A stretch of 45,338 bases of DNA from Euryarchaeota archaeon UBA124 (GTDB taxonomy: Archaea > Thermoplasmatota > Poseidoniia > Poseidoniales > Poseidoniaceae). The DNA is taken from contig DAPT01000073.1 in assembly GCA_002502215.1 (NCBI GenBank), positions 67,343 to 112,680 of the forward strand. Direction: 5' to 3'. Of this stretch, positions 34,501 through 42,383 are shown piece by piece (the first letter of the stretch is position 1; each line of letters opens with the position of its first letter). The translations under genes and the position numbers were made by a program. The notes beneath the pieces were generated by a model. The model was not told the origin of the DNA, searched no databases, and saw nothing but the letters and a program-made list of their open reading frames with translations.

Positions 34501-36265
34501 CAACGCCACCTACTCAGTCGAAGTGAAGTTGTACAATGAAATGCCAACCCCTGAATTCACGCTTGAACGCAACGGAACTGCAAGCGAGGATTTGATTTTC
34601 TTCAATGGAAGTAGTTCAGCAGACCCAGAAAACAATCCAGTTTCGTTTGAATGGTGGTCCAATGTGGATGGAACGCTGATGGTTGGGCAAGGAATCGAAA
34701 ACATTTCTTGGGATGGTCACCTCTCCCGTGGTGTTCACCAAATCGAGTTACGGATAACAGATGACCGAATGGATCACGGTGATGAAATGGCTGTTGTTTC
34801 TGAATTGATCACAGTTGATAACTCAGCACCACGAGCTGTGATCGAAGAATTGGCCTTGTTCGATGACCTCGACTCGTCCGTTCTTATTCCGTTCAGTGCC
34901 AATGGAAGCGGTGACTTTGATTCAGCGTGTTTCACATTTCCAGCCGATGGAACGTGGCATTGTGCAGAAAACGAACCTGCTGCCGGTTCCGAGTTCCTGC
35001 AAATCGATTGGTCGAGCAGTCTCGATGGGCGACTGACGCCAGAAGACGAGGATTGGCTTACGTTTGAGGCACGACTCTCTGCAGGCGTCCACGAAATTAC
35101 ACTCACGTTGAACGATGGCATCAATCCGAGTGTAACGGCAATGAAAACACTCACAGTTGCCCAATCCGCACCAATTCTCGTCCTCGATTCGCCGGTGAAC
35201 GGTAGTCAATTTGCATCAAGCGACTCGATTGTTATCGATGCACGAAACAGCGTTGATTACGATGACGATGCCTTTACTCTCACCTTACGAAGTTATGATG
35301 AACTCTCATCGACGTATCTCCCAATTTTGCTTGATGTTTCAACGTCGACCGTTCATGAAATCGACCTTGATGCTGGGCAAAGAGACTTACAGATTGAATT
35401 GGTGGATGAGACTGGAAAATCTCGAATCGAATCGTTTGAATTGCTTATTCTTCCCAGCGATCCAGAGGCTGTGATTGCATCACCCGAAAATCTCGATTCG
35501 GTTGACCCTGGTGCGACCATCGTCTTTGAAGGTGCATCTTCTGATGCAGATGATGACCTCGTAACAAGAGAATGGCGTCTGCATAACCAGGGCTTTCAAT
35601 CAACCATTTTGAGCACACAATCGACCTTCACACAAGTCTTCGCTCCTGGTTCGCATCACGTTTCGTTGTACGTACAGGATGCTCGTGGTGCCTCCTCAGA
35701 ACAACACATCAACTTCACAGTCCGCTCGAGTCTCCCTGAATTGGTTCAAACCAGTTTGGAACTGTCTCAAACCGAGTTTGTTTCTGATGAGCGAGTCTTG
35801 CTTGATGTATCTGTGCAGTTGATTGATGCTGATGGTACAACCGACGATGTCCGCGTCGATATCGTCCACAACATTCAGACATGGACCTTCAATCTCAGCG
35901 ACGAAGATGGCGATGGCATTTGGACAGGATCGATTGAATTCCAGCCTTCGGGTATTGGACAACCAAGTTTCAAGGTCATTGCAACAGATGGTGAAGGCGA
36001 TTCAGCGAGCGTCGATATTCTCTACACACCACTCAGGGTTGTTGAAGCAGAGAGTGAGGGTTTCATGTCAACCGGCGTTCTTGTTGGTGCAATTTCCATT
36101 GCTATCCTCGTTGCACTACTCATGATAATTCAACGTCGCAGAGCAACCGCTGAAGAAATGAAACTTATCGACTCCTGGGGGGTCTTTGGTGATGGATTGG
36201 TTGACGAGGAGGATGCTGACGAGGAGTCCTCCGAGGACGAAAAATTAGATTGGGACAACGTGTGA
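31559..36265 (+). CDS. giant surface protein: parallel beta-helix plus PKD/Ig-like domains, membrane-anchored
   Basis: 1568 residues from the ATG at 31559, which starts a signal peptide (RKRALVAFSLLTLLLIMSVA). The first ~700 residues are parallel beta-helix repeats of the NosD/pectate-lyase kind, with recurring short turns such as GVGVRLFFVDSTTTLRNMTI. From about 760 onward come several PKD- or cadherin-like beta-sandwich units, recognised by openings like PPFLNWTSPLDGDVFPSQGE and AVIASPENLDSVDPGATIVF with SWDLDDDQLTLTF cores. One membrane helix (about 1502-1524) and a strongly acidic tail end it. Beta-helices of this type often bind or cleave polysaccharides, but no catalytic residues can be assigned. 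Many Asn-x-Ser/Thr sites are present. Confidence 0.87.
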   Translation: MERKRALVAFSLLTLLLIMSVAPVVQPFQDQAHGSEVSARATTTWSGTVQLTSDYFVNVQDELLITSCTNVVMSPGIRIYVDGRLTVQGTPTCPIVLSSSSTTSDHEGIQFNSSSNGRGSTINHMHIEDAVFGMTLYGSDPILNNVTIFNPDRVGIDMFGSSSPVIRDLHIEQAGRSLPFQNDWRYGIGVSVGDGSTPIVEGAYFTDHLLRGLNLWGASGGIYRDIVMDNISGSVLGEAAGVWVEDSVPLFEGLSIDKSDTGIIVRHIDDSGYTRGVFRDVDVSNSMYRGVYLDKNNHTNYTNYETADFTNLTVRGTGSSGATSPGIAMAAIEINATGAWLENVLVDEASSVGVRLFFVDSTTTLRNMTIRDAGEAGQGAHSAGLSVQTSYFAAQLEELEISGSPGPGIHSSSGGSLQGSDWNLHNNSEQGLFIDSATVVVNGVSTADNGFSGVHVFDTRYITLSNLTSVNDGSLGSNSMQQSGLSFQKSNDLETTSGDVVCMHCEVESPQGYGVYVIDSVDLWFDNLSISEIDSSLPAMYVDNGGLSLGTQGGRFNLLNSEIAHESTTQHALYIEQAAGRIDGLTMTGNHSGIYWDADHNGNFPSTLSNTEFRGTDCLKLINHPDLGGYGNTIGNNCSGRIWVENSDVNLSNLGDATGAHVLDLDASSLMHLHQPNNIDLSIANIPSGAIIDVAWDVTVWVVNNQSNGVPNAYANVSFTQFEPSVSEFTNDLGQVLLSDFIGQRWTNTGASQINDATVDCGYDSKSNSTTVSLDDDKIMYCRLELDNQPPFLNWTSPLDGDVFPSQGEVLFDAQESWDLDDDQLTLTFTSSLDGVISSAIGTVPFSANDGVSGFPLSDGIHDLTLEVCDNAGHCVSETRTIELTNLAPELNVSFEPALTQWNELIMPQTGTVTINTSGTLDPEGDEFACRITFGSYNRQAPAWDNQWICPEELTYTFDHFSDDPPASFFLNVVAWDQVGNNATYSVEVKLYNEMPTPEFTLERNGTASEDLIFFNGSSSADPENNPVSFEWWSNVDGTLMVGQGIENISWDGHLSRGVHQIELRITDDRMDHGDEMAVVSELITVDNSAPRAVIEELALFDDLDSSVLIPFSANGSGDFDSACFTFPADGTWHCAENEPAAGSEFLQIDWSSSLDGRLTPEDEDWLTFEARLSAGVHEITLTLNDGINPSVTAMKTLTVAQSAPILVLDSPVNGSQFASSDSIVIDARNSVDYDDDAFTLTLRSYDELSSTYLPILLDVSTSTVHEIDLDAGQRDLQIELVDETGKSRIESFELLILPSDPEAVIASPENLDSVDPGATIVFEGASSDADDDLVTREWRLHNQGFQSTILSTQSTFTQVFAPGSHHVSLYVQDARGASSEQHINFTVRSSLPELVQTSLELSQTEFVSDERVLLDVSVQLIDADGTTDDVRVDIVHNIQTWTFNLSDEDGDGIWTGSIEFQPSGIGQPSFKVIATDGEGDSASVDILYTPLRVVEAESEGFMSTGVLVGAISIAILVALLMIIQRRRATAEEMKLIDSWGVFGDGLVDEEDADEESSEDEKLDWDNV

Positions 36266-36293
36266 TACAGGCTATAATCTCCGTGCAAAAGTG

Positions 36294-36299
36294 TAATAA
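36294..36299 (+). promoter_or_regulatory. TATA-like box for the LDLa-like surface protein
   Basis: TAATAA lies 24-29 nt upstream of the ATG at 36323, the spacing expected for a leaderless archaeal transcript. Weak evidence. Confidence 0.33.
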
Positions 36300-36322
36300 G
36301 TTAATCACGATGGTTCTTACAC

Positions 36323-38578
36323 ATGAGAAAAGCACTTGCTGCCCTACTTGTTGGACTAATGATTGCAACGACACTGCCTGCGAATGTCGCTGCTGATGAA
36401 CCTGAACCCATTGCCTGGGGCGTTGAATACGATTACTCGAACATCAACGGTGACATTGCCTCAATGATTGGAATTGACTTGCAAGAAGTCTTCCAAGAGG
36501 TCATGGCTGCTGGCGACGATTCAGGCATTGACATGCTCATTGGAAGCGTAACGAGCGGTTCCACAACCATTGTCTTTGAACAATACGATGGTTCAATGAC
36601 CACGCTCGATGTTGACGGAACTCCGACGGATTTCTCCACAAAAATGACAGAACTGACTGTACGCCACGGCGTTCTGGATGATTTCGCTGTTCACTCTGAA
36701 TGGAGCGATTCCTACGGAGGGATTGACCTCACGATTGGTTATGATGCAGAGCAATTGTTCAACGCCGATGTACTTTACACCGAATACTTCGATGCCAACA
36801 TGGGTCTCCATGGAATGGACATGGAAATGGATGTCGAAGCAATGATCCAGTACAGCGTAGGCATCAGCGGAGAACTTTCTGGTGATGGAGAAACCCTGCC
36901 GTTCGATATTGATTACACTCTGAGTACTTCATTTGATATCAACAATGGGCTGCTTGAGGTCCGCATGGACGAAGCATCGCCTCTGTACAATGAAATGGCA
37001 AATTTACAACCAGGTCAAAGATTGATTTGGGAATGCGGTTCCGATGACAGTTATGTCGATTCCGGATCCGAAGAAGTTAGTATAGGGGACGTGTGTTCTG
37101 ATAGCAGCATCCACTATGAGACAGAAACATCTGTTTTGTTTGAGCTTGAGGGTATCCCAACAGAAGAAGTTGGCCTCCCCGCTGGTGACTTCGACTTCTC
37201 GATTTCAGACACTGTGACAGACATGTACGATGGTGAGGTTGAAATCTTCTTTATGGGCGGTGGAATGGAGTTGCTCGATGAGCCAACGCAAATGATTACC
37301 ATTGATGATGGAAGCACCATCGAAGTACACCAAGCCTATGCTTCACCTACTCCAATCGCCTTCCCTGCAATGTGGGCCATGATGTGGGCGAACTCAGTGG
37401 TTGGTAGCGGAGACTACCCTGGAATCGTTGATGCTCTCCTCAGTGACGAGAATTTCGAAGAACTCTTTGGAGACTTGACTAGTGGAGGCGAAGAAGACGA
37501 GGAATACTTCGTCTGTGCGAACCTCAACGAGATCCCATACGAATATGTCGAAGATGGAATCGATGACTGTGGCGACAACTCGGATGAAGAGTTCATTTGT
37601 GATGACGGCGAAAACATCCCCCCACACTGGGTGAACGATGGAATGGAAGATTGTGCAAACGGTGAAGATGAAACCAGTGGGCAAGCAGAGCAACTGGATG
37701 TTTACATCTACATGGGCGAATCCAGTGAGTCAGAGATGAACTTCAATTACGATGTATATGGTATGGATTACGATGAGAATTACGAGATTTCTTGGAAAGT
37801 TACCGATGATGAGGGAACAACCTCCGACGCAGGTTCAACTGCCGTTGCAGATGGTTCTTGGGACGCTTATGGAGAAGCTACCGCTCAGATCAATGGATTT
37901 GGCGAGTACTGTGTCGATCTTGAAGTCACACGAATCAGCGATAGTGAAGTTGTCGGTTCAGAGCAAGAATGCCAATCTGTTTCACAAGATCTAGAACCAA
38001 GCGATCGTCTTGTGACCATTGTTGAAGCTCTTGCCGAGTCAACCCTTGAAAACACCATGGAGTCCTTTGGACAAAACATGGAAAACCGTTTGTCCAACTT
38101 TGAGGAAGATTATGATATTGCATACGAAGATGGCATGGCTTACGCTTTGTACGATGATGCAACCAATCGCTTCGTTGGTTTCCAGTTGGTTGCATCGCCG
38201 GGTGGCACACAATGGTACACACTCATTGGACCAGAGAGCAATGCATACGGAACCCCTGAACGCGGCGTCTCTGTGACCTACTTTACAGGAATCGCTGCTG
38301 CAGAAGAGGCAGAAGAAATTGAAGATCAAACCGATTTGACCGATCTTGTCGATGTCACACAACACAACACCGAAGAGGTTGAGGCAGTCAACGAGGGCGT
38401 AGACCCTGCAACACTCCCAGAAGAGCCGAACACGACCGAAGAAGACGAGGAAGCTGTTGAGGAAGTAACAGAAGATGAAATCTCAAGCCTTCTGCCGTTC
38501 CTTTCACCAGTAACGACGCTTGCAATGATTGCGCTTGCAGGAATGTTTGTATCAATCCGTTTGAAGGACGAAGAATGA
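36323..38578 (+). CDS. exported protein with two minimal LDL-receptor-A-like motifs, membrane-anchored
   Basis: 751 residues. Signal peptide at about 4-24, then a beta-rich region (25-390). An acidic segment (about 394-451) holds two copies of F.C....IP...V.DG..DC...S/E-DE, the C-terminal calcium-cage half of LDL-receptor class A modules but with only two Cys each. A second beta-sandwich region follows (about 460-560), then a helical segment, an acidic linker (about 690-725) and one membrane helix at the very C-terminus (about 727-745). The start codon overlap ATGA with the next gene suggests co-expression. Probably a cell-surface receptor or adhesin; the ligand is unknown. Confidence 0.83.
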   Translation: MRKALAALLVGLMIATTLPANVAADEPEPIAWGVEYDYSNINGDIASMIGIDLQEVFQEVMAAGDDSGIDMLIGSVTSGSTTIVFEQYDGSMTTLDVDGTPTDFSTKMTELTVRHGVLDDFAVHSEWSDSYGGIDLTIGYDAEQLFNADVLYTEYFDANMGLHGMDMEMDVEAMIQYSVGISGELSGDGETLPFDIDYTLSTSFDINNGLLEVRMDEASPLYNEMANLQPGQRLIWECGSDDSYVDSGSEEVSIGDVCSDSSIHYETETSVLFELEGIPTEEVGLPAGDFDFSISDTVTDMYDGEVEIFFMGGGMELLDEPTQMITIDDGSTIEVHQAYASPTPIAFPAMWAMMWANSVVGSGDYPGIVDALLSDENFEELFGDLTSGGEEDEEYFVCANLNEIPYEYVEDGIDDCGDNSDEEFICDDGENIPPHWVNDGMEDCANGEDETSGQAEQLDVYIYMGESSESEMNFNYDVYGMDYDENYEISWKVTDDEGTTSDAGSTAVADGSWDAYGEATAQINGFGEYCVDLEVTRISDSEVVGSEQECQSVSQDLEPSDRLVTIVEALAESTLENTMESFGQNMENRLSNFEEDYDIAYEDGMAYALYDDATNRFVGFQLVASPGGTQWYTLIGPESNAYGTPERGVSVTYFTGIAAAEEAEEIEDQTDLTDLVDVTQHNTEEVEAVNEGVDPATLPEEPNTTEEDEEAVEEVTEDEISSLLPFLSPVTTLAMIALAGMFVSIRLKDEE

Positions 38579-39516
38579 GCGAAGGGTCTGAACCTATTGC
38601 TCGCTGGCGAGTCATCGCTTGTTTTGTCCTTGTCGCACAAGTTGTGCTTTTGCTGGCACTAAAGTCAGCTCTCGAAGAAGAGAGTTGGTTTGTGGGAACA
38701 CTCTCTGCTACGGTCGAAGAAGGCCCTCTCATGCTCGAAGGAGTAGCAGCCAACATCACCATCGATATGCAAAATGATCAGGATGATGTGAGCATCGAAT
38801 TCTTTGGCCCACTGCGATTAACGCACTGGCAGGATGAGCGTGACAGCAGGGCTGAGCTCTCCCAACAAGAGGTCCAAGAGTACGATGAAAATCTGGATGA
38901 AACATTTCCAGGACCTTCCCCAAGCACAGTCAAATCAACGACATTCACACTCATACACGTTGGGATTGGCTTTTCCATTGTCTTGTTTTTCTTTGTTGGT
39001 CTTGATTTAAAGAAACAATCGAGCAAAAGATTGTTGACAGTACTGCGTCGATTTACTTCGGTTGCTTCAATTTTGAACACCTTGCTGATTATACTGCTCG
39101 TTTTGCTTGTGCTCCCAGTATCTTGGTTTGGAACGGTTGCAGGCAATCCACAGGATTTTTCAAATTCCGACGAGAACGACGAGAACGCTGCCTTCCTTGC
39201 ACACGCTGATTTTTCTGGTGATACAAGTATAGGATTGGATGGATTTGCACTCGAATTTGAAGCAAGTGGGTATGATATTGGAATGGTACGTCCAGCAAAC
39301 CGGAGTGCACTTGAAGCTCAGCCCCCATTACCAGGAAACCCAGATGCTGAGTCGTTTATCTCAATCAGCGGTGAAATGCGAACAGAAACGCCTACGTACC
39401 TTTCTGAATTCGTGTACTTTTGGATTGTAGTATGGGTACTCATCCCGTTTGCTTTGTTGATTCAGCAACGAGTTGCAATCGATCCAAGGCTTGCCTCAAT
39501 GAAAGTCTACGAATGA
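38575..39516 (+). CDS. four-helix membrane protein partner of the LDLa-like surface protein
   Basis: 313 residues, starting in a 4-nt ATGA overlap with the preceding gene. A helix at about 11-31, an extracellular beta-type segment (about 35-115), two helices (about 122-142 and 160-182), a second extracellular segment (about 190-275) and a last helix (about 281-300). There is no enzyme motif. The coupling to the LDLa-like protein suggests a shared membrane complex. Its stop codon abuts that of the convergent glycosyltransferase with no spacer. Confidence 0.78.
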   Translation: MSEGSEPIARWRVIACFVLVAQVVLLLALKSALEEESWFVGTLSATVEEGPLMLEGVAANITIDMQNDQDDVSIEFFGPLRLTHWQDERDSRAELSQQEVQEYDENLDETFPGPSPSTVKSTTFTLIHVGIGFSIVLFFFVGLDLKKQSSKRLLTVLRRFTSVASILNTLLIILLVLLVLPVSWFGTVAGNPQDFSNSDENDENAAFLAHADFSGDTSIGLDGFALEFEASGYDIGMVRPANRSALEAQPPLPGNPDAESFISISGEMRTETPTYLSEFVYFWIVVWVLIPFALLIQQRVAIDPRLASMKVYE

Positions 39517-40287
39517 TCACTGCTCAGGCAACGTCCCATTCAAACTGTCTGGATTGTCATCGAGCGGTCCCCACTCAGTCTTGGTTCGTGCCAATCCAAA
39601 CCTTTTCGCGTAAAGGAATCGGAGATTCTTCCACCCGTCGCCCCACGTATGGATCTCAGCCTCACCAACACGCTCTCGATAAGGAACAGAGATCTCGATG
39701 GCCTTTCTTCGACCAAGGTGTTTTCGGGCAAGGATTTTGATTTCCTCTGAGAGCGGCATCCCATCGTTTGTAGGGCGCATCTTCGGGTTGTCAAAAATAG
39801 ATTTTCTGAACACCCACATCCCAGACTGTGAATCTTTGATACCGTAGCCAAACAGCAGTCGAGCATTAAAGGAAAGAGCCCAGTTTCCAAATCCGTGGAG
39901 TCCAGACATCGACCCATCCTCTGCCATGCTTAACCGATCGCAGGTAATGAAATCGAGGTCCTCATCGAGAAGACGCTTTACCAATTCAGGAATGAGTTCT
40001 GCAGGGTACGTACAGTCTGCATCCATGGTAACGATGATGTCGTTGGAGGCAACAACGAAACCAGTTCGATAAGCACGACCGTAGCCCTTTCGAGGTTCGA
40101 GATGAACTCGCACGTCTTTCTCCAATGCAATTTCTCGAGTACGGTCGGTCGATGACCCATCAACGATCATGATTTCAAGTGACTCGCACCAGTCGCGTGG
40201 GATGGCGTCAACAGTTGCTCCGAGTGCTTCTTCTTCGTTTCGCGTAGGGAGAAGGACTGTTACAGATACTGGTAAGACTTCGTCCAT
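39517..40287 (-). CDS. family-2 glycosyltransferase, dolichyl-phosphate sugar synthase-like
   Basis: 256 residues. The GT2 N-terminus VTVLLPTRNEEEALGATVDA, IMIVDGSSTDRTREI, the metal-binding D89-A-D91 in VTMDADCTYP and KDSQSGMWVFRKSIF match the DPM1/DPG-synthase group, which transfers a sugar from a nucleotide to polyprenyl phosphate. There is no C-terminal membrane helix, so it is the soluble type. It is the last gene of the minus-strand carotenoid run, 53 nt after crtB. Both use polyprenoid chemistry, but a direct pathway link is not shown. Confidence 0.85.
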   Translation of the reverse strand: MDEVLPVSVTVLLPTRNEEEALGATVDAIPRDWCESLEIMIVDGSSTDRTREIALEKDVRVHLEPRKGYGRAYRTGFVVASNDIIVTMDADCTYPAELIPELVKRLLDEDLDFITCDRLSMAEDGSMSGLHGFGNWALSFNARLLFGYGIKDSQSGMWVFRKSIFDNPKMRPTNDGMPLSEEIKILARKHLGRRKAIEISVPYRERVGEAEIHTWGDGWKNLRFLYAKRFGLARTKTEWGPLDDNPDSLNGTLPEQ

Positions 40288-40340
40288 GATGAGCGGAAAG
40301 GCCCTGAGGGTTTGAATGCATTGCCTCAGTGGTCAAACGA

Positions 40341-41333
40341 TTACGACCAGCGGGCGCGGAACCGACGCAGCGATAATTTCGCAGCCAGGCGGATTTTTCT
40401 CCACTTGGACAGACTTGGACGCTTGCTTAGTACATCGCCAGAGCAACGAACAATTTCATGGAAGATTGCATCGTATGCCTCGCACATGAGTTTAGGTTGC
40501 AATTGGGACTTTGAATCAAGATATTCAAACAAATGTTGTGCAGATTCTTGGTGTCTGCGTACGATTTCAATGTATTCTTGGACGAAGGATTTCCATCGAT
40601 TGTTCGTACCAAACTCAGGGTTTCCAAGCTCAGTAATTTCGATGTTGTATTCGCTGAGGGTATTGATCGGAAGGTAAATCCGGCCGCTGCGATAGTCTTC
40701 AGAGACATCTCGAAGAATGTTGATCATTTGCAATTGTATTCCCATGTCGATGGCGTGGATGCGTGCTCCAGCGTCTTCACAGCCGTAAATCTCGACAAGA
40801 ACCAGGCCGACTGCTGAGGCCACCTTGTAGCAATACGCTCGGACTTCATCCCACGTCTTGTGACGTACTTCGAACAAATCATCTTCCATCCCTTCGATAA
40901 TCGTTTCAAAATCAGTAAGTCGAACGGGGAATTGTTTGAACACCTCATTGATTGCAATGAAGATAGCTTCCCCGTTTGTTGCCGTTTCATCGCCTTCAAA
41001 CAAACGGGTTAGACGCTCCTTAGCATCAACAAGGGCCATCAGACGATATCGGTGCTCTTCCTCAGAATTGTTCATTGATGTTTGATGGATGCTTTGGAGG
41101 AGTTTATCTCGTTCGTTAACGAGGTTGTTCAGGTATTCTGTTTCTTGTACTACGGGGTGTGTGTCTCCGTCTGCGATATCATCGAGATAACGACAAAGGG
41201 CATAGACTGCGTGAACAGCCCGGCGCTTTTGGAATGGAAGTGCAGAGAAGGTGGCGAAGAACGTTGATGAGGCCTGACGACATATCTCCTCACACTCAAG
41301 GAATGCCTCTTCAACGGACTCGTTTCTGTTCAT
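40341..41333 (-). CDS. crtB: phytoene synthase (squalene/phytoene synthase family)
   Basis: Condenses two geranylgeranyl diphosphates head to head to give phytoene, the first C40 carotenoid step. 330 residues with both Asp-rich metal sites: DDIAD at 51-55 after AVYALCRYL, and NILRDVSEDY with D209 and D213. IGIQLQ-type helix DMGIQLQMINILRD and the RIYLP segment are typical. Its place between an ABA4-like gene and a glycosyltransferase, downstream of crtI, supports the carotenoid rather than the squalene assignment. Confidence 0.92.
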   Translation of the reverse strand: MNRNESVEEAFLECEEICRQASSTFFATFSALPFQKRRAVHAVYALCRYLDDIADGDTHPVVQETEYLNNLVNERDKLLQSIHQTSMNNSEEEHRYRLMALVDAKERLTRLFEGDETATNGEAIFIAINEVFKQFPVRLTDFETIIEGMEDDLFEVRHKTWDEVRAYCYKVASAVGLVLVEIYGCEDAGARIHAIDMGIQLQMINILRDVSEDYRSGRIYLPINTLSEYNIEITELGNPEFGTNNRWKSFVQEYIEIVRRHQESAQHLFEYLDSKSQLQPKLMCEAYDAIFHEIVRCSGDVLSKRPSLSKWRKIRLAAKLSLRRFRARWS

Positions 41334-41355
41334 ATCTATCCCCCGAATTTTTCAG

Positions 41356-41811
41356 TTATGAATGCGTGTTGTTTTCCTTGTTTTGTTGCATTGAAATGAA
41401 GTGAATAGCAAGTCCAACCGGCATCAGCATGACCCCGAACATTATACCCACTTGCGCAAGTGTTTTGTTCATTTCTGTCTCAACACTTCGCTTCCAAATC
41501 CATCGGGTTACGATAATGTCGCCTATGACAAAATGAGTCCAAGCAAGAACTGCTCCATCGTCGGTGCCGAGGACTTCAGCTAAACCAGATACAACACCAC
41601 TTAGTGTACCGTCACCAACCATATCGCTCAATGCTGTGAGGTTCATGGCCAAGACGATAAGATAGGCAATCAAGGGTCCGAGAACGAACCATGGGCCTTC
41701 CATCCATTTCTTTGTTCTTTCAGCGTAAGGTTGGAGAAGCATCAGCATCCAAAATGGGCCGACCCACATTGTCGCTGTAAAAAAGGCAACTAGAAGCATT
41801 GTTTCGACCAT
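41356..41811 (-). CDS. ABA4-like (DUF4281) membrane protein, probable carotenoid-modifying factor
   Basis: 151 residues from the ATG at 41811, with four hydrophobic segments. The first third, WVGPFWMLMLLQPYAERTKK, then a Leu/Tyr-rich helix, and the second part AVLAWTHFVIGDIIVTRW, followed by MLMPVGLAIHF, line up from memory with plant ABA4 (PF-Y-x-LM...P..x.TK; AW.H....D; CP.G...H). Plant ABA4 is needed for neoxanthin and cis-carotenoid formation. Location inside a crtI-crtB operon supports a role in carotenoid tailoring. The ATG overlaps the upstream stop codon by 1 nt (TGATG). Confidence 0.72.
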   Translation of the reverse strand: MVETMLLVAFFTATMWVGPFWMLMLLQPYAERTKKWMEGPWFVLGPLIAYLIVLAMNLTALSDMVGDGTLSGVVSGLAEVLGTDDGAVLAWTHFVIGDIIVTRWIWKRSVETEMNKTLAQVGIMFGVMLMPVGLAIHFISMQQNKENNTHS

Positions 41812-42374
41812 CAAATCACCTGTTCGTACGCATTTTCAATTTCTTGGATCGAGTTTTCATCCGGATAATAGGTCGTGCTTTCCCAACGTATAACACCATT
41901 CTGATCGATGAGGAACAATTCAGGTGTCCCAGGTAAGCCGTAGTACTCAAAGATGGATTGGCTGAGGTTAGCTTGGTCTTCAATCCGTTGAATGGAATCA
42001 TCTTCAGTTGGTAATACGATGGGCCAAGGAGTGTAGTGATTGCTGTCTGGAGCACCGAATTCTTCAGCAACATCTTCTTTGGTTTCGAAGCGAAGGTACC
42101 GTTCAACTGAAACGATTTGGAGAGGTGGGTCTTGTTCCATCCAATCTGTGTGATGTTCACGAAGATCATCTGTCCAGTCTTTGCATCCTGTGCATCCTAC
42201 ACCAATGAAGAGGACCAGCACAGGTCCCTGGCTAAGATTATCCTTCATCGAATACATCGGTCCAGCATCTTCGTTGCGATCTAGTGTTTCAACGGTAAAG
42301 ACGCGTCCATCCTCAATCTCTGACTCTAGACATCCAGACAAAAGTAGGATGAGCGTAAGCGCAACGAATCGCAC
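41811..42374 (-). CDS. thioredoxin-fold lipoprotein
   Basis: 187 residues, GTG start at 42374. The N-terminus VALTLILLLSGC is a lipoprotein signal with the lipobox Cys at about residue 15, so the mature protein is tethered outside the membrane. A thioredoxin/redoxin fold follows with a C-x2-C motif (VGCTGCKDW) and a cis-Pro loop GLPGTPELFLIDQNG. It could be an extracytoplasmic thiol oxidoreductase or carry an electron-transfer role. It sits 9 nt after crtI and overlaps the ABA4-like gene by 1 nt, so it is part of the carotenoid operon. Its partner is unknown. Confidence 0.82.
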   Translation of the reverse strand: MRFVALTLILLLSGCLESEIEDGRVFTVETLDRNEDAGPMYSMKDNLSQGPVLVLFIGVGCTGCKDWTDDLREHHTDWMEQDPPLQIVSVERYLRFETKEDVAEEFGAPDSNHYTPWPIVLPTEDDSIQRIEDQANLSQSIFEYYGLPGTPELFLIDQNGVIRWESTTYYPDENSIQEIENAYEQVI

Positions 42375-42383
42375 GTTGTTCCC

